Positions 33,368-42,630 of a DNA stretch of 64,000 nucleotides are shown here, in pieces; the first letter of the stretch is position 1, and every line of letters begins with the position of its first letter. Location: the NCBI RefSeq assembly GCF_900110705.1, contig NZ_FOEJ01000004.1, forward strand, positions 1 to 64,000, given 5' to 3'. This DNA is from Loktanella sp. DSM 29012 (lineage in GTDB: Bacteria > Pseudomonadota > Alphaproteobacteria > Rhodobacterales > Rhodobacteraceae). The translations under genes and the position numbers were made by a program. A model generated the notes under the pieces. That model was not told the origin of the DNA, searched no databases, and saw nothing but the letters and a program-made list of their open reading frames with translations.

Positions 33368-33988
33368 ATGACCCAGATCAGATCCCTCTTTGTGACCCGC
33401 CTGTACCAAGCGCCCCTGTCCGCGCATGGCAAACCCATCGACCCCGAAGAATTGGAGGCGACATGCCTGTCTATCGCAGAGGATGACGAGGCGGGACAGG
33501 ACTGGTGCGAGGAAAACAGCTTTCCCGGCTATACGTCCTATGCCTCGCTGACGGACCTGCCGTGGCGCATGCCGATCTTCAAGACGCTGAAAAAGGCGTT
33601 GGACAAGCACGTGAAGGCATTCGCCAAGGACCTGTCATTCGACCTGGGTGACAAGAAGCTGAAGCTCGAAGACCTCTGGATCAACATCCTGCCAGAGGGC
33701 GGCATTCACACCGCCCACATCCACCCACATTCTGTCATTTCCGGCACGACCTATGTGGCGATGCCTTCCGGCACATCCGCGATCAAGTTCGAGGACCCGC
33801 GCTTGGCCATGATGATGGCCGCCCCCGGCCGTACCAAGGATGCGGACGAGGCGCTGCGCCAGTTCATCTACGTCGCCCCCGAGGTCGGTGACGTGCTGCT
33901 ATGGGAAAGCTGGCTGCGCCACGAGGTGCCGATGAACATGGCCGAAGAGGACCGGATCTCGGTAAGTTTCAACTACCGCTGGGACTAA
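33368..33988 (+). CDS. Putative 2OG-Fe(II) oxygenase (TIGR02466/PF13759-like)
   Basis: 206 residues from the ATG at 33368 (MTQIRSLFVTRLYQAPL, the usual start of this family as I recall it); an ATG three codons earlier is possible. The double-stranded beta-helix core shows LWINILPEGGIHTAHIHPHS followed by SGTTYV (iron-binding His region), then GDVLLWESWLRHEVPMN (distal His) and RISVSFNYRWD (2-oxoglutarate-binding Arg). A soluble cytoplasmic dioxygenase of unknown substrate. It stands alone after the rplP terminator, within the ribosomal-protein block. A ribosomal or translation-related substrate is a guess from position only. Confidence 0.75.
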   Translation: MTQIRSLFVTRLYQAPLSAHGKPIDPEELEATCLSIAEDDEAGQDWCEENSFPGYTSYASLTDLPWRMPIFKTLKKALDKHVKAFAKDLSFDLGDKKLKLEDLWINILPEGGIHTAHIHPHSVISGTTYVAMPSGTSAIKFEDPRLAMMMAAPGRTKDADEALRQFIYVAPEVGDVLLWESWLRHEVPMNMAEEDRISVSFNYRWD

Positions 33989-34035
33989 AGTTCGGATGTA
34001 AAGCACAACGGCGACGCCACTCCTTATCTTTGAGA

Positions 34036-34287
34036 CTAGGTAAGGTCGGTTAGGGGTTTGAACTTTGACGCTTCGATCAAGTGTAGTGCTTCCGATAGAT
34101 CCTGAAACCTTAGTTCATCCGCGCCGTCTGCGCTTTCGTAGCGGGTTTGTATATCTCTATACACAGATTTGCTTAGGCGCTCTGATTTATACCAAAGATA
34201 TAACTCCCACCAGTATAGCTTCGTAGATCCCCGGGCTACTAACTCGTCCATTCTACCGGCAATGATGTTCTCGTGACGCTTGTTCAT
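34036..34287 (-). CDS. Small hypothetical protein in an AT-rich islet
   Basis: 83 residues starting MNKRHENIIAGRMDELVARG. It is predicted soluble, with an aromatic patch (TKLYWWELYLWYKSE) and a helical C-terminus. The ATG at 34287 is preceded by ACAGGAAAACATCTT, an acceptable ribosome-binding site. It is the only minus-strand gene within the ribosomal-protein block, and its base composition is clearly more AT-rich than its neighbours. A perfect 32-base palindrome lies 19 to 50 bases upstream of its start and may be its own operator. I do not recognise a family; transfer into this spot is likely. Confidence 0.55.
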   Translation of the reverse strand: MNKRHENIIAGRMDELVARGSTKLYWWELYLWYKSERLSKSVYRDIQTRYESADGADELRFQDLSEALHLIEASKFKPLTDLT

Positions 34288-34305
34288 AAGATGTTTTCCT
34301 GTAAA

Positions 34306-34337
34306 TTTGTGTGTATTAAAATTTTAATACACACAAA
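34306..34337. repeat. Perfect 32-bp palindrome upstream of the small AT-rich gene
   Basis: TTTGTGTGTATTAAAA (34306-34321) is followed at once by its exact reverse complement (34322-34337). There is no central spacer, so it would form a cruciform or bind a dimeric protein. On the plus strand it runs into an A-rich tract; on the minus strand it lies in the leader or promoter of the 83-residue gene. Confidence 0.8.
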
Positions 34338-34403
34338 AAAATAGCAATCGTTAAAATACTGTTGGCCTAATTTCGGATTTGCATGTCGGTCCGGGATAGC
34401 CCC

Positions 34404-34432
34404 TTGCCAACTGACCGCATCCCTTCTATGAG
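34404..34432 (+). promoter_or_regulatory. Candidate promoter for rpmC and the following ribosomal genes
   Basis: TTGCCA (34404-34409), a 17-base spacer and TATGAG (34427-34432). Because rplP is followed by a terminator and an unrelated islet, rpmC needs its own promoter, and this is the best sigma-70-like pair in the gap. Confidence 0.4.
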
Positions 34433-34506
34433 GCCACTTCATCACGAACTCCACTGGATGCAGGGTGACCCGAAAGGGCCCTCCAGTGATGTTGAAAGGA
34501 TACGGC

Positions 34507-34716
34507 ATGAAAGCCAACGAACTGCGTGACAAGACGCCCGACCAACTGCGGGAAGAGCTTGTAAATCTTAAGAAAGAATCGTTCAATCTGCGGTTCCAGC
34601 AGGCCACCGGCCAGATGGAAAACACCGCTGCGATCCGCGCTGCACGTCGCAACGCGGCCCGCGTCAAAACGATTCTCAACCAGAAAGCCGCTGACGCGGC
34701 CAATTCGGAGGCCTGA
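34507..34716 (+). CDS. rpmC: 50S ribosomal protein L29
   Basis: 69 residues from the ATG at 34507 ([20 protein letters not shown], then [11 protein letters not shown]), with AAAGGATACGGC upstream. It is a two-helix protein near the exit tunnel that contacts SRP and trigger factor. It starts a new ribosomal-protein unit after the islet at 33108-34500, where rplP-rpmC adjacency has been broken. Confidence 0.95.
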   Translation: MKANELRDKTPDQLREELVNLKKESFNLRFQQATGQMENTAAIRAARRNAARVKTILNQKAADAANSEA

Positions 34717-34720
34717 GCCC

Positions 34721-34951
34721 ATGCCAAAGCGTATTTTGTCCGGGGTCGTCACCTCCAACCAGAACGAACAGACCGTCACCGTGTCGGTCGAGCGTCGCTT
34801 CAAGCACCCGCTGCTGCACAAGACAGTGCGTAAGTCCAAGAAGTACCGCGCCCACGACGAGAACAACACGTTCAACGTCGGCGACCAGGTCCGCATTCAG
34901 GAATGCGCGCCGAAGTCGAAAACCAAACGCTGGGAAGTGATCGCGTCCTAA
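34721..34951 (+). CDS. rpsQ: 30S ribosomal protein S17
   Basis: 76 residues (E. coli 84). [20 protein letters not shown] and the OB-fold core ([34 protein letters not shown]) are intact. A primary 16S rRNA binder. It begins four bases after rpmC. Confidence 0.95.
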   Translation: MPKRILSGVVTSNQNEQTVTVSVERRFKHPLLHKTVRKSKKYRAHDENNTFNVGDQVRIQECAPKSKTKRWEVIAS

Positions 34952-35034
34952 TCGGCGCCCACCCCCAATTCAACGAAACCCTGGGGCCCCGGTCGGAAAT
35001 CGGGCATACCCCATAGGTCGAAAAAGGACATCAC

Positions 35035-35403
35035 ATGATCCAGATGCAGACCAACCTGGATGTTGCTGACAACAGCGGCGCACGCCGTGTGCAGTGCATC
35101 AAGGTTCTCGGCGGTTCGCACCGTCGTTACGCATCGGTCGGCGATATCATCGTCGTATCGGTGAAAGAGGCCATTCCCCGCGGCCGCGTGAAAAAGGGCG
35201 ACGTGCGTAAAGCTGTCGTCGTGCGCACCGCCAAGGAAGTGTTCCGTGAAGACGGAACCGCGATCCGTTTCGATCGCAACGCGGCTGTCATCCTCAACAA
35301 CAACAACGAGCCGGTCGGCACCCGTATCTTTGGGCCGGTCGTGCGTGAGCTTCGTGCAAAGAACTTCATGAAGATCATCTCTCTCGCTCCGGAGGTGCTG
35401 TAA
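35035..35403 (+). CDS. rplN: 50S ribosomal protein L14
   Basis: 122 residues. [20 protein letters not shown] and the conserved ending [10 protein letters not shown]...[12 protein letters not shown] are present. Site AAAAAGGACATCAC. An 83-base spacer separates it from rpsQ; I see no terminator in it. Confidence 0.97.
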   Translation: MIQMQTNLDVADNSGARRVQCIKVLGGSHRRYASVGDIIVVSVKEAIPRGRVKKGDVRKAVVVRTAKEVFREDGTAIRFDRNAAVILNNNNEPVGTRIFGPVVRELRAKNFMKIISLAPEVL

Positions 35404-35405
35404 CC

Positions 35406-35711
35406 ATGGCTGCAAAACTCCGCAAAGGTGACAAGGTCATCGTTCTGGCTGGCAAGGACAAAGGTCTGACCGGCGAGATCAAGAGCGTCGACCCCAAGGC
35501 CGGCAAGGCCGTGGTCGAAGGTGTGAACATGGCGATCCGCCACGTGAAGCAGAGCCAGTCCAGCGAAGGTGGCCGCACGCCCAAGGCGATGCCGATCCAG
35601 CTGAGCAACCTGGCTGTTGTTGATGCGAACGGCAAAGCCACCCGCGTCGGTTTCCGCATGGATGGCGACAACAAGGTGCGTTACGCCAAGACGACAGGGG
35701 ATGCGATCTGA
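35406..35711 (+). CDS. rplX: 50S ribosomal protein L24
   Basis: 101 residues. An N-terminal KOW motif ([20 protein letters not shown]) is followed by the rRNA-binding part ([20 protein letters not shown]). An assembly-initiator protein of the 50S subunit. It overlaps the rplE start by one base (TGATG). Confidence 0.97.
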   Translation: MAAKLRKGDKVIVLAGKDKGLTGEIKSVDPKAGKAVVEGVNMAIRHVKQSQSSEGGRTPKAMPIQLSNLAVVDANGKATRVGFRMDGDNKVRYAKTTGDAI

Positions 35712-36274
35712 TGCTTGACCAAGCGAACTACACCCCGCGCCTGAAGCAGCAGTACATGGACACGATCCGCGCTGCGCTGAAGGAAGAATTCGGCTACAAG
35801 AACGACATGCAGATTCCGAAGCTGGACAAGATCGTCCTGAACATCGGCTGCGGTGCAGAGGCCGTGCGCGATTCCAAGAAGGCGAAGACCGCTCAGGAAG
35901 ACCTGACGACCATCGCCGGCCAGAAGGCCATGACCACACGTGCCAAGAAGTCCATCGCTGGCTTCCGCGTCCGTGAGGACATGCCCCTGGGTGCAAAGGT
36001 GACCCTGCGCGGTGACCGCATGTACGAATTCCTGGACCGCCTGATCACCGTCGCAATGCCGCGCATCCGCGACTTCCGTGGTGTCTCTGGCAAATCCTTC
36101 GACGGCCGCGGCAACTATGCCACGGGCATCAAGGAACACCTCATCTTCCCCGAGATCAATTTCGACAAGATCGACGAGAACTGGGGCATGGACATCGTGA
36201 TCTGCACCACCGCCGCAACCGACGCTGAAGCCAAGAGCCTGTTGAAAGCCTTCAACATGCCCTTCAACAGCTGA
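35711..36274 (+). CDS. rplE: 50S ribosomal protein L5
   Basis: 187 residues (E. coli 179). [40 protein letters not shown] and the [19 protein letters not shown] stretch match L5, which binds 5S rRNA and contacts the P-site tRNA. Coupled to rplX. Confidence 0.97.
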   Translation: MLDQANYTPRLKQQYMDTIRAALKEEFGYKNDMQIPKLDKIVLNIGCGAEAVRDSKKAKTAQEDLTTIAGQKAMTTRAKKSIAGFRVREDMPLGAKVTLRGDRMYEFLDRLITVAMPRIRDFRGVSGKSFDGRGNYATGIKEHLIFPEINFDKIDENWGMDIVICTTAATDAEAKSLLKAFNMPFNS

Positions 36275-36295
36275 TCGCGTCAGGAGAACAAAGAT

Positions 36296-36601
36296 ATGGC
36301 TAAGAAATCCATGATCGAGCGCGAGAAAAAGCGCGAACGCCTGGTGGCGCAGTACGCTGAAAAGCGCGCGGCCCTGAAGGCAATCATCAACGACCGTGAA
36401 AAGCCCGTCGAGGAGCGCTTCAAGGCGTCCCTGAAGCTGGCCGAACTGCCCCGCAACTCCAGCAAGGTGCGTCTGCACAACCGCTGCCAGCTGACGGGTC
36501 GTCCGCACGCGTATTATCGTAAACTGAAGATCAGCCGGATCGCGCTGCGGGACCTTGGTTCCAACGGCGAGATCCCCGGCATGGTCAAGTCGAGCTGGTA
36601 A
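36296..36601 (+). CDS. rpsN: 30S ribosomal protein S14 (zinc-independent form)
   Basis: 101 residues, the long form without the CxxC zinc site. [20 protein letters not shown] and [20 protein letters not shown] are typical. Site CAGGAGAACAAAGAT. Confidence 0.97.
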   Translation: MAKKSMIEREKKRERLVAQYAEKRAALKAIINDREKPVEERFKASLKLAELPRNSSKVRLHNRCQLTGRPHAYYRKLKISRIALRDLGSNGEIPGMVKSSW

Positions 36602-36613
36602 GGAGAATTTAAT

Positions 36614-37006
36614 ATGAACGATCCTATCGGTGATATGCTGACCCGCATTCGTAACGGTCAGATGCGCGGCAAAGCCTCGGTCGAGACACCTGCATCCAAG
36701 CTGCGTGGCTGGGTGCTGGATGTGCTGGCTGACGAAGGCTACATCCGCGGTTACGAGAAAAAAGACGGCAAGGACGGTCACCCGGCCTTTTCGATCGAGC
36801 TGAAGTACTACGAAGGTACGCCCGTCATCCAAGAGGTGAAGCGCGTGTCCAAGCCCGGTCGTCGTGTTTACATGGCCGTCAATGACCTGCCGAGCGTCCG
36901 TCAGGGCCTGGGTGTGTCGATTGTCTCCACCCCCAAGGGTGTGATGTCTGATGCAAATGCACGCGCAGCCAATGTTGGCGGCGAAGTGCTTTGCACCGTA
37001 TTCTAA
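36614..37006 (+). CDS. rpsH: 30S ribosomal protein S8
   Basis: 130 residues, the same length as in E. coli. [20 protein letters not shown] and the C-terminal [18 protein letters not shown] region are conserved. It binds 16S rRNA helix 21; in E. coli it also represses the spc operon at the rplE leader. No such site is recognisable here. Confidence 0.97.
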   Translation: MNDPIGDMLTRIRNGQMRGKASVETPASKLRGWVLDVLADEGYIRGYEKKDGKDGHPAFSIELKYYEGTPVIQEVKRVSKPGRRVYMAVNDLPSVRQGLGVSIVSTPKGVMSDANARAANVGGEVLCTVF

Positions 37007-37016
37007 GGAGGGACTG

Positions 37017-37550
37017 ATGTCTCGTATTGGTAAAAAACCGGTCGAGCTGCCCTCCGGGGTTGAGGCGAAAGTCTCCGGCCAGACCATCGAAGTGAAAGGC
37101 CCCAAGGGGACCCGCAGCTTCAAGGCGACCGACGATGTGACACTGACGGTCGAAGACGGCGCAGTCAGCGTGACGCCGCGCGGCAAGTCCAAGCGCGCAC
37201 GGCAGCAGTGGGGCATGACGCGCACGCAGGTGTCAAACCTTGTGACCGGTGTGACCACCGGCTTCAAGAAAGAGCTTGAGATCAACGGCGTGGGTTACCG
37301 GGCACAGATGCAGGGCAACGTCCTGAAGCTGGCGCTGGGTTACAGCCACGACGTGAATTTCGATGTGCCCGAGGGCGTCACCGTGACGGCCCCCAAGCAG
37401 ACCGAGATCATCGTCGAAGGCATCGACCAGCAGCAGGTTGGTCAGGTTGCCGCGAACATCCGTGCTTGGCGCAAGCCCGAGCCCTACAAGGGCAAGGGTA
37501 TCAAGTACAAAGATGAGTACATCTTCCGCAAAGAAGGGAAGAAGAAGTAA
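37017..37550 (+). CDS. rplF: 50S ribosomal protein L6
   Basis: 177 residues, from the ATG at 37017 after TAAGGAGGGACTG; a longer open frame upstream overlaps rps[41 protein letters not shown] and [10 protein letters not shown] are L6 hallmarks. It lies near the factor-binding site. Confidence 0.97.
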   Translation: MSRIGKKPVELPSGVEAKVSGQTIEVKGPKGTRSFKATDDVTLTVEDGAVSVTPRGKSKRARQQWGMTRTQVSNLVTGVTTGFKKELEINGVGYRAQMQGNVLKLALGYSHDVNFDVPEGVTVTAPKQTEIIVEGIDQQQVGQVAANIRAWRKPEPYKGKGIKYKDEYIFRKEGKKK

Positions 37551-37551
37551 C

Positions 37552-37911
37552 ATGGCCAACAGCAAAAGAACCCTGTTCCTCAAGCGCCGTCTGCGCGTCC
37601 GGAACAAGCTGCGCAGCGTCAATGCTGGTCGGATGCGTCTGAGCGTCCACCGCAGCAACAAGAACATCAGCGTCCAGCTGATCGACGATGTGAACGGCGT
37701 GACCGTCGCCTCTGCCTCCACGCTGGAGAAAGATCTGGGCGTCGTCGGCACAAACAACATCGAGGCCGCCAAGAAGGTGGGCGCGGCGATTGCCGAGCGC
37801 GCCAAGAAAGCCGGCGTGGAAGAAGCATATTTCGACCGCGGTGGTTTCCTGTTCCACGGCAAGGTGAAGGCTGTTGCCGACGCTGCCCGTGAAGCTGGCC
37901 TGAAGATCTAA
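37552..37911 (+). CDS. rplR: 50S ribosomal protein L18
   Basis: 119 residues. [35 protein letters not shown] and [20 protein letters not shown] are typical; it binds 5S rRNA. After the stop, CGGCCCC-CCGGT-GGGGCCG (37923-37943) forms a hairpin without a T-run, probably not a terminator because rpsE follows. Confidence 0.97.
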   Translation: MANSKRTLFLKRRLRVRNKLRSVNAGRMRLSVHRSNKNISVQLIDDVNGVTVASASTLEKDLGVVGTNNIEAAKKVGAAIAERAKKAGVEEAYFDRGGFLFHGKVKAVADAAREAGLKI

Positions 37912-38020
37912 ACGACACGTAGGCGGCCCCCCGGTGGGGCCGTCTCGATGATCGGGGCCCGGTGGGGCACTGCGATCGTATCCACAAGGCGCGAGCCTGA
38001 AACAGAAAGGACAGCCAGAC

Positions 38021-38623
38021 ATGGCAGAACGTGATAACCGGGGTGGCCGCGGCCGCCGCGAAGAGCAAACACCGGAATTTGCCGACCGTCTGGTCGCGAT
38101 CAACCGCGTGTCCAAGACCGTCAAGGGTGGTAAGCGCTTCGGCTTTGCCGCACTCGTCGTCGTCGGCGACCAGAAGGGTCGCGTCGGTTTCGGCAAGGGC
38201 AAGGCCAAAGAGGTCCCCGAGGCGATCCGCAAGGCAACCGAATCCGCCAAGCGCAACATGATCCGCGTCGCCCTCAAGGATGGCCGGACGCTGCACCACG
38301 ACATGGAAGGCCGCCACGGCGCTGGCCGCGTCGTGATGCGTCAGGCTCCCGCAGGTACCGGTATCATCGCCGGTGGTCCAATGCGTGCCGTGTTCGAGAT
38401 GCTGGGTGTGCAGGACGTCGTGTCCAAGTCGCTGGGTTCGCAGAACCCGTACAACATGATCCGCGCCACGCTGGACGGCCTCCGCAAGGAGCAGTCGCCC
38501 CGCAATGTGGCACAGCGTCGTGGCAAGAAGGTCGCCGACATTCTGCCAAAGCAGAACAACGTCGATCAGCAGTCTGACGTGGCACACAACGCCACCGAAG
38601 CCGAAGCAACCGCTGACGCGTAA
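38021..38623 (+). CDS. rpsE: 30S ribosomal protein S5
   Basis: 200 residues, longer than E. coli (167) through a charged N-terminal extension and a C-terminal tail ending EAEATADA. The core [20 protein letters not shown] and [20 protein letters not shown] is conserved. Site AGAAAGGACAGCCAGAC. Confidence 0.97.
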   Translation: MAERDNRGGRGRREEQTPEFADRLVAINRVSKTVKGGKRFGFAALVVVGDQKGRVGFGKGKAKEVPEAIRKATESAKRNMIRVALKDGRTLHHDMEGRHGAGRVVMRQAPAGTGIIAGGPMRAVFEMLGVQDVVSKSLGSQNPYNMIRATLDGLRKEQSPRNVAQRRGKKVADILPKQNNVDQQSDVAHNATEAEATADA

Positions 38624-38636
38624 GGAGTAGATGACA

Positions 38637-38825
38637 ATGGCTAAAACAATCGTCGTCAAGCAGGTGGGTTCGCCCATCCGTCGCCCCGAAAAGCAGCGCA
38701 AAACGCTGATCGGCCTGGGCCTGAACAAGATGCATCGCACCCGCGAACTGGAAGACACACCTTCCGTCCGCGGCATGGTGAATTCGATCCCGCACCTGGT
38801 GCAGATCATCGAAGAAAAGGGCTAA
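38637..38825 (+). CDS. rpmD: 50S ribosomal protein L30
   Basis: 62 residues. [40 protein letters not shown] and the [17 protein letters not shown] tail are typical. I chose the second ATG (38637) because it gives the standard MAKT start; the first (38631) would add two residues. A strong terminator follows. Confidence 0.96.
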   Translation: MAKTIVVKQVGSPIRRPEKQRKTLIGLGLNKMHRTRELEDTPSVRGMVNSIPHLVQIIEEKG

Positions 38826-38850
38826 GGCCTCTTTCAACGACAAGATTTTG

Positions 38851-38881
38851 GAACGCCCGCAGCAGCACGCTGCGGGCGTTC
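38851..38881 (+). terminator. Terminator after rpmD
   Basis: GAACGCCCGCAGC (38851-38863) pairs perfectly with GCTGCGGGCGTTC (38869-38881) across AGCAC. The following bases (TGCGTTGC) are only weakly T-rich, but the 13-pair stem is strong. Confidence 0.75.
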
Positions 38882-39016
38882 TGCGTTGCAGCATTTGCAT
38901 GGCGGGTCTGAAGTTCTGTGCGTTGTGGGAATGTCTGGACGGTTCTATCTAACGGTCACGAGAGAGATAACCGGCCTGCACAGAACCGCGGGCACCTAAA
39001 CCCGAAGGACGTACAG

Positions 39017-39229
39017 ATGACTTTTGCAAGCACATTCAACACCGCCAACGCCGACAGCCTGATGGGCCGCCTGGCAACGACACTGCGCACCGCACGCGCC
39101 CGCCACAAGGCCTATGTGCGCACCCGTGACGAGCTGCACGCCATGTCCAGCCGCGAACTGGCCGACATCGGCATCAACCGCAGCATGATCCCCGCCGTCG
39201 CGCGCGAGGCCGCTGCACTGGCTGGCTAA
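39017..39229 (+). CDS. DUF1127 (YjiS-like) small protein
   Basis: 70 residues from the ATG at 39017, behind CCCGAAGGACGTACAG. The C-terminal motif RTRDELHAMSSRELADIGIN followed by RSMIP is the DUF1127 signature, a short Arg-rich helical protein. In other alphaproteobacteria small DUF1127 proteins affect phosphate metabolism and RNA turnover through RNA binding (family knowledge, not shown here). It lies alone between rpmD and rplO, with a terminator on each side, so it is its own transcription unit. Confidence 0.8.
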   Translation: MTFASTFNTANADSLMGRLATTLRTARARHKAYVRTRDELHAMSSRELADIGINRSMIPAVAREAAALAG

Positions 39230-39253
39230 GCCGCCACCGACGCAAGATTCAGG

Positions 39254-39279
39254 ACGCCCTGCCAGTTTTGGCGGGGCGT
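39254..39279 (+). terminator. Terminator after the DUF1127 gene
   Basis: ACGCCCTGCC (39254-39263), loop AGTTTT and GGCGGGGCGT (39270-39279) with one wobble pair, followed by TTTGCGTTT. Confidence 0.8.
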
Positions 39280-39324
39280 TTTGCGTTTCAGGTCGCGACC
39301 CAAACTGCCGGTCGCCGGCCATTC

Positions 39325-39353
39325 TTGACGCGCTGCAGGTGCGCCGCTATACG
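39325..39353 (+). promoter_or_regulatory. Candidate promoter for rplO
   Basis: TTGACG (39325-39330), a 17-base spacer and TATACG (39348-39353), a near-consensus sigma-70-type pair. It lies 95 bases before rplO and after the DUF1127 terminator. GCACCC-GTC-GGGTGC in the leader forms a short hairpin. Confidence 0.55.
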
Positions 39354-39448
39354 CCGCCTGTCTGCACCCGTCGGGTGCGACTCACTGTAATGCCGTGTGC
39401 CTCGTTCCCGTCGCTGGGTGAGGTCCTCCGGCCAAGGAGATAGCGACA

Positions 39449-39931
39449 ATGTTTAAACTGAACGAACTGTCCGACAACGAAGGCGCAACCCACCGCAAGA
39501 AGCGCGTTGGCCGCGGTGCAGGTTCCGGCAAAGGTAAGACCGGTGGCCGTGGTATCAAAGGTCAAAAGTCGCGCTCTGGTGTGGCGATCAAGGGCTATGA
39601 GGGCGGCCAGATGCCGCTGTACCAGCGCCTGCCCAAGCGTGGTTTCAACAACATCAACGCCAAGACCTATTCCGTCGTGAACCTGGGCCTGATCCAGAAA
39701 TTCATCGACGCCGGCAAGATCGATGCCAGCAACGAGCTGACCGAGGACGCACTGATCGCATCCGGTCTGATCCGCCGCCGCAAGGACGGTATCCGCGTTC
39801 TGGCCAAGGGCGATCTGACGTCCAAGATCACGCTGAACGTGACTGGCGCATCCAAGGGTGCCATCGAAGCGGTCGAGAAGGCAGGTGGTTCCGTCACCGT
39901 CGCAGCCCCGAAAGCGGCCGCAGACGCCTGA
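39449..39931 (+). CDS. rplO: 50S ribosomal protein L15
   Basis: 160 residues. The Gly/Lys/Arg-rich N-terminus ([20 protein letters not shown], then GIKGQKSR) and the C-terminal domain (ADLTSK-type strand, KAGGSVTV) are as expected. Site CCAAGGAGATAGCGACA. A terminator at 39981 separates it from secY. Confidence 0.97.
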   Translation: MFKLNELSDNEGATHRKKRVGRGAGSGKGKTGGRGIKGQKSRSGVAIKGYEGGQMPLYQRLPKRGFNNINAKTYSVVNLGLIQKFIDAGKIDASNELTEDALIASGLIRRRKDGIRVLAKGDLTSKITLNVTGASKGAIEAVEKAGGSVTVAAPKAAADA

Positions 39932-39980
39932 TCGCTTGTGGGTCAGGGAAACCTGCCCTAGATAGGATCAACGTTTTCCA

Positions 39981-40014
39981 AACGCCGCCGACCGGGAAAC
40001 CGTTGGGCGGCGTT
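39981..40014 (+). terminator. Terminator between rplO and secY
   Basis: AACGCCGCC (39981-39989) pairs with GGCGGCGTT (40006-40014), followed by TTTATTATC. Read-through or a promoter of its own is needed for secY. Confidence 0.8.
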
Positions 40015-40037
40015 TTTATTATCGAAGAGGCCTTTGC

Positions 40038-41399
40038 ATGGCATCCGCAGCAGAACAAATGGCATCCAACATGAGTTGGGGCGCTTTCGGCAAGGCGAAG
40101 GAACTTCGCAGCCGAATCCTTTTCACCATCGGACTTTTGTGTGTCTACCGTCTGGGCACCTATATCCCGGTGCCGGGGATCGACGGCGTGCAGTTGCGCG
40201 CCTTCATGGACGACGCGGCCGCCGGAATCGGTGGCATCCTGTCGATGTTCACAGGTGGTGCGCTGTCGCGGATGGGTATCTTTGCCCTGGGCATCATGCC
40301 TTATATTTCGGCCTCGATCATCGTGCAGCTGCTGGGCGCGATGTGGGAGCCGCTGAAAAACCTGAAAAAAGAGGGTGAGCAGGGGCGTCGCAAGATGAAC
40401 CAGTACACCCGTTACGGCACCGTGGCACTGGCGACGGCGCAGGCTTACGGTTTGGCCAAGTCGCTGGAAGCGGGCGGTCTCGCCGCCGATCCGGGCCTGT
40501 TCTTTACCGCGAGCTGTGTGATCACCATCGTGGGTGGCACGATGTTCCTGATGTGGCTGGGTGAGCAGATCACCGCACGCGGTATCGGCAACGGTATTTC
40601 CTTGATCATTTTCGTCGGCATTATCGCCGAGGTTCCCGCCGCTCTGGCGCAATTCCTGAGCCAAGGCCGGTCCGGCGCAATCAGCCCCTTTGTCATCGTT
40701 GGCGTGATCGTGATGGTAATTGCGGTGCTGACATTCGTGGTGTTCATGGAACGGTCGCTGCGCAAGATCCACATCCAGTATCCACGCCAGCAACGCGGCA
40801 TGAAGGTCTATGACGGATCGTCCAGCCACCTGCCGATCAAGGTGAACCCGGCTGGCGTGATCCCTGCGATTTTCGCAAGCGCATTGCTGCTGTTGCCGAC
40901 CACGATCAGCACCTTCTCTGGCGGGTCCAACAGTCCGATCATGTCGGCGCTGCTGGCCTATTTCGGTCCGGGGCAGCCGTTGTATCTGTTGTTCTTTACG
41001 GTGATGATTGTGTTCTTCACCTACTTTTACACCCGTGAGGTCGCGTTCAAGACGGACGAGGTTGCCGAAAACCTGAAGAACCAGAACGGTTTCGTACCCG
41101 GTATTCGTCCGGGTCAGAAAACCAAGGAATACCTCGACTATGTTGTGACCCGTGTTCTGGTGCTGGGGTCCGGCTATCTGGCGCTGGTCGCGCTGTTGCC
41201 GGAAATCATCCGCAGCCAGTTCGCGATCCCGTTCTATTTCGGCGGAACATCCGTGCTGATTATCGTGTCGGTGGGGATGGACACGATCCAGCAGATACAG
41301 TCACATCTGCTGGCGCATCAGTATGAGGGACTGATCGAGAAATCACAGTTGCGCGGCAAGCGCGGCGGCACGAAGCGGAGGGGGCCAGCGCGCCGATGA
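40038..41399 (+). CDS. secY: Protein translocase subunit SecY
   Basis: 453 residues with ten membrane helices, the pore of the Sec translocon with SecE and Sec[21 protein letters not shown] (first helix), the plug-side [20 protein letters not shown] and the cytoplasmic loop [20 protein letters not shown] are intact. The C-terminal tail ends [12 protein letters not shown]. Its stop overlaps the adk start (ATGA at 41396-41399). All exported proteins of the Tad-like locus and the autotransporter would depend on this channel. Confidence 0.97.
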   Translation: MASAAEQMASNMSWGAFGKAKELRSRILFTIGLLCVYRLGTYIPVPGIDGVQLRAFMDDAAAGIGGILSMFTGGALSRMGIFALGIMPYISASIIVQLLGAMWEPLKNLKKEGEQGRRKMNQYTRYGTVALATAQAYGLAKSLEAGGLAADPGLFFTASCVITIVGGTMFLMWLGEQITARGIGNGISLIIFVGIIAEVPAALAQFLSQGRSGAISPFVIVGVIVMVIAVLTFVVFMERSLRKIHIQYPRQQRGMKVYDGSSSHLPIKVNPAGVIPAIFASALLLLPTTISTFSGGSNSPIMSALLAYFGPGQPLYLLFFTVMIVFFTYFYTREVAFKTDEVAENLKNQNGFVPGIRPGQKTKEYLDYVVTRVLVLGSGYLALVALLPEIIRSQFAIPFYFGGTSVLIIVSVGMDTIQQIQSHLLAHQYEGLIEKSQLRGKRGGTKRRGPARR

Positions 41400-42043
41400 A
41401 CATTATCCTGTTGGGACCGCCGGGGGCGGGTAAGGGCACGCAAGCGCGTCGCCTGGTCGAAGAACGCAATCTGGTGCAGCTGTCCACAGGTGACATGCTG
41501 CGCGCCGCCCGGACATCGGGCACCGAGATGGGCCAGATGGTTGCCGGGGTCATGGACCGGGGCGAGTTGGTCACCGATGAGATCGTGATTGGTCTGATCC
41601 GCGAGCAACTGACCAACGACGACGGCGCTGACGGCTATATCTTTGACGGATTTCCCCGCACCCTGGCCCAGGCCGATGCGCTGGGTGATCTGCTGAAGGA
41701 ACTGGGTGAGGATCTGGACCGCGTTGTCCTGATGGAAGTCGACGACGAGGCACTGGTCGCCCGGATCACGGCACGTTCGACCTGTGCCAACTGTGGTGAG
41801 GTCTACAACGACAACACCAAACCTGTCCCCGACGACGGCGTCTGCGTCAGCTGCGGCGAAAAGGCAGAGTTCACGCGCCGTTCGGACGACAACGAGGACA
41901 GCCTGAAAACCCGTTTGCTCGCCTATTACAAACAGACCAGTCCGCTGGTCGGTTACTACTATGCGAACGGCGACCTGAGCACGGTCGACGGCTTGCAGTC
42001 GATGGACGATGTATCGGCTGCGATCCGCGCTGCACTGACCTGA
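41396..42043 (+). CDS. adk: Adenylate kinase
   Basis: 215 residues, the long form. P-loop [23 protein letters not shown] is the conserved NMP-binding region. The LID domain has two CxxC pairs ([10 protein letters not shown] ... GVCVSCG), so it probably holds a structural zinc ion, as in Gram-positive enzymes and unlike E. coli. It catalyses 2 ADP = ATP + AMP. Coupled to secY by a four-base overlap, a common arrangement. Confidence 0.97.
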   Translation: MNIILLGPPGAGKGTQARRLVEERNLVQLSTGDMLRAARTSGTEMGQMVAGVMDRGELVTDEIVIGLIREQLTNDDGADGYIFDGFPRTLAQADALGDLLKELGEDLDRVVLMEVDDEALVARITARSTCANCGEVYNDNTKPVPDDGVCVSCGEKAEFTRRSDDNEDSLKTRLLAYYKQTSPLVGYYYANGDLSTVDGLQSMDDVSAAIRAALT

Positions 42044-42056
42044 TGCGCCAATGGTG

Positions 42057-42078
42057 AACAGGGGGTTGACCCCCTGTT
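42057..42078 (+). terminator. Hairpin after adk
   Basis: AACAGGGGG (42057-42065), loop TTGA, CCCCCTGTT (42070-42078): a nine-pair perfect stem, but without a clear T-run after it. Possible terminator. Confidence 0.45.
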
Positions 42079-42168
42079 GCCTTACTCCTAAACACCCGCA
42101 TCCCGCGAGGGAATCATTCTTGGTGTCCGGGTCGCACCCACGCCGCCAAGATTACCTCATATGACACC

Positions 42169-42227
42169 GGCCTGCCGCGAAAATCGGTAGGCCTGCGTTG
42201 TGAAAAAAGGGTCTGGCATGACGGACC
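42169..42227 (+). promoter_or_regulatory. Structured leader upstream of rpsM (two hairpins)
   Basis: GGCCTGCCG (42169-42177) pairs with CGGTAGGCC (42184-42192), and GGGTCTG (42208-42214) pairs with CGGACCC (42221-42227), each with one G-U pair. The second ends 22 bases before the rpsM start. In E. coli the alpha-operon leader binds S4 for feedback control; whether this leader does so is unknown, and rpsD is not in this operon. Confidence 0.35.
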
Positions 42228-42249
42228 CGCAACGAAAAGGATTGCTATT

Positions 42250-42618
42250 TTGGCACGTATCGCTGGGGTTAACATCCCGTCTGGTAAGCGCGTTCCCATC
42301 GCACTGACCTATATCACCGGTATCGGCAACACGACCGCTGAAACCATCTGTGAAGCCGTTGGCATCGACCGCGCGCGCCGCGTGAACGACCTGTCCGACG
42401 CCGAAATCCTCAAGGTGCGCGAGTATATCGACGAGCATCTGACAGTCGAGGGTGACCTGCGTCGTGAGACCCAGATGAACATCAAGCGCCTGATGGACCT
42501 CGGTTCGTACCGTGGCCTGCGTCACCGCCGGAACCTGCCGGTTCGCGGTCAGCGGACCCACACCAACGCACGCACGCGCAAGGGCCCCGCAAAGGCCATC
42601 GCCGGCAAGAAGAAATAA
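42250..42618 (+). CDS. rpsM: 30S ribosomal protein S13
   Basis: 122 residues. [40 protein letters not shown] and the basic tail [20 protein letters not shown] are typical; S13 contacts the P-site tRNA and L5. The start is TTG at 42250, with AAAAGGATTGCTA upstream; no ATG is available at the conserved position. A TTG start may keep expression low or be part of leader control. Confidence 0.96.
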   Translation: MARIAGVNIPSGKRVPIALTYITGIGNTTAETICEAVGIDRARRVNDLSDAEILKVREYIDEHLTVEGDLRRETQMNIKRLMDLGSYRGLRHRRNLPVRGQRTHTNARTRKGPAKAIAGKKK

Positions 42619-42630
42619 GGAGCCTCCATC

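Noticed and set aside
37923-37943. Terminator between rplR and rpsE
   Set aside because: The hairpin has no T-run and lies inside a contiguous ribosomal-protein operon.
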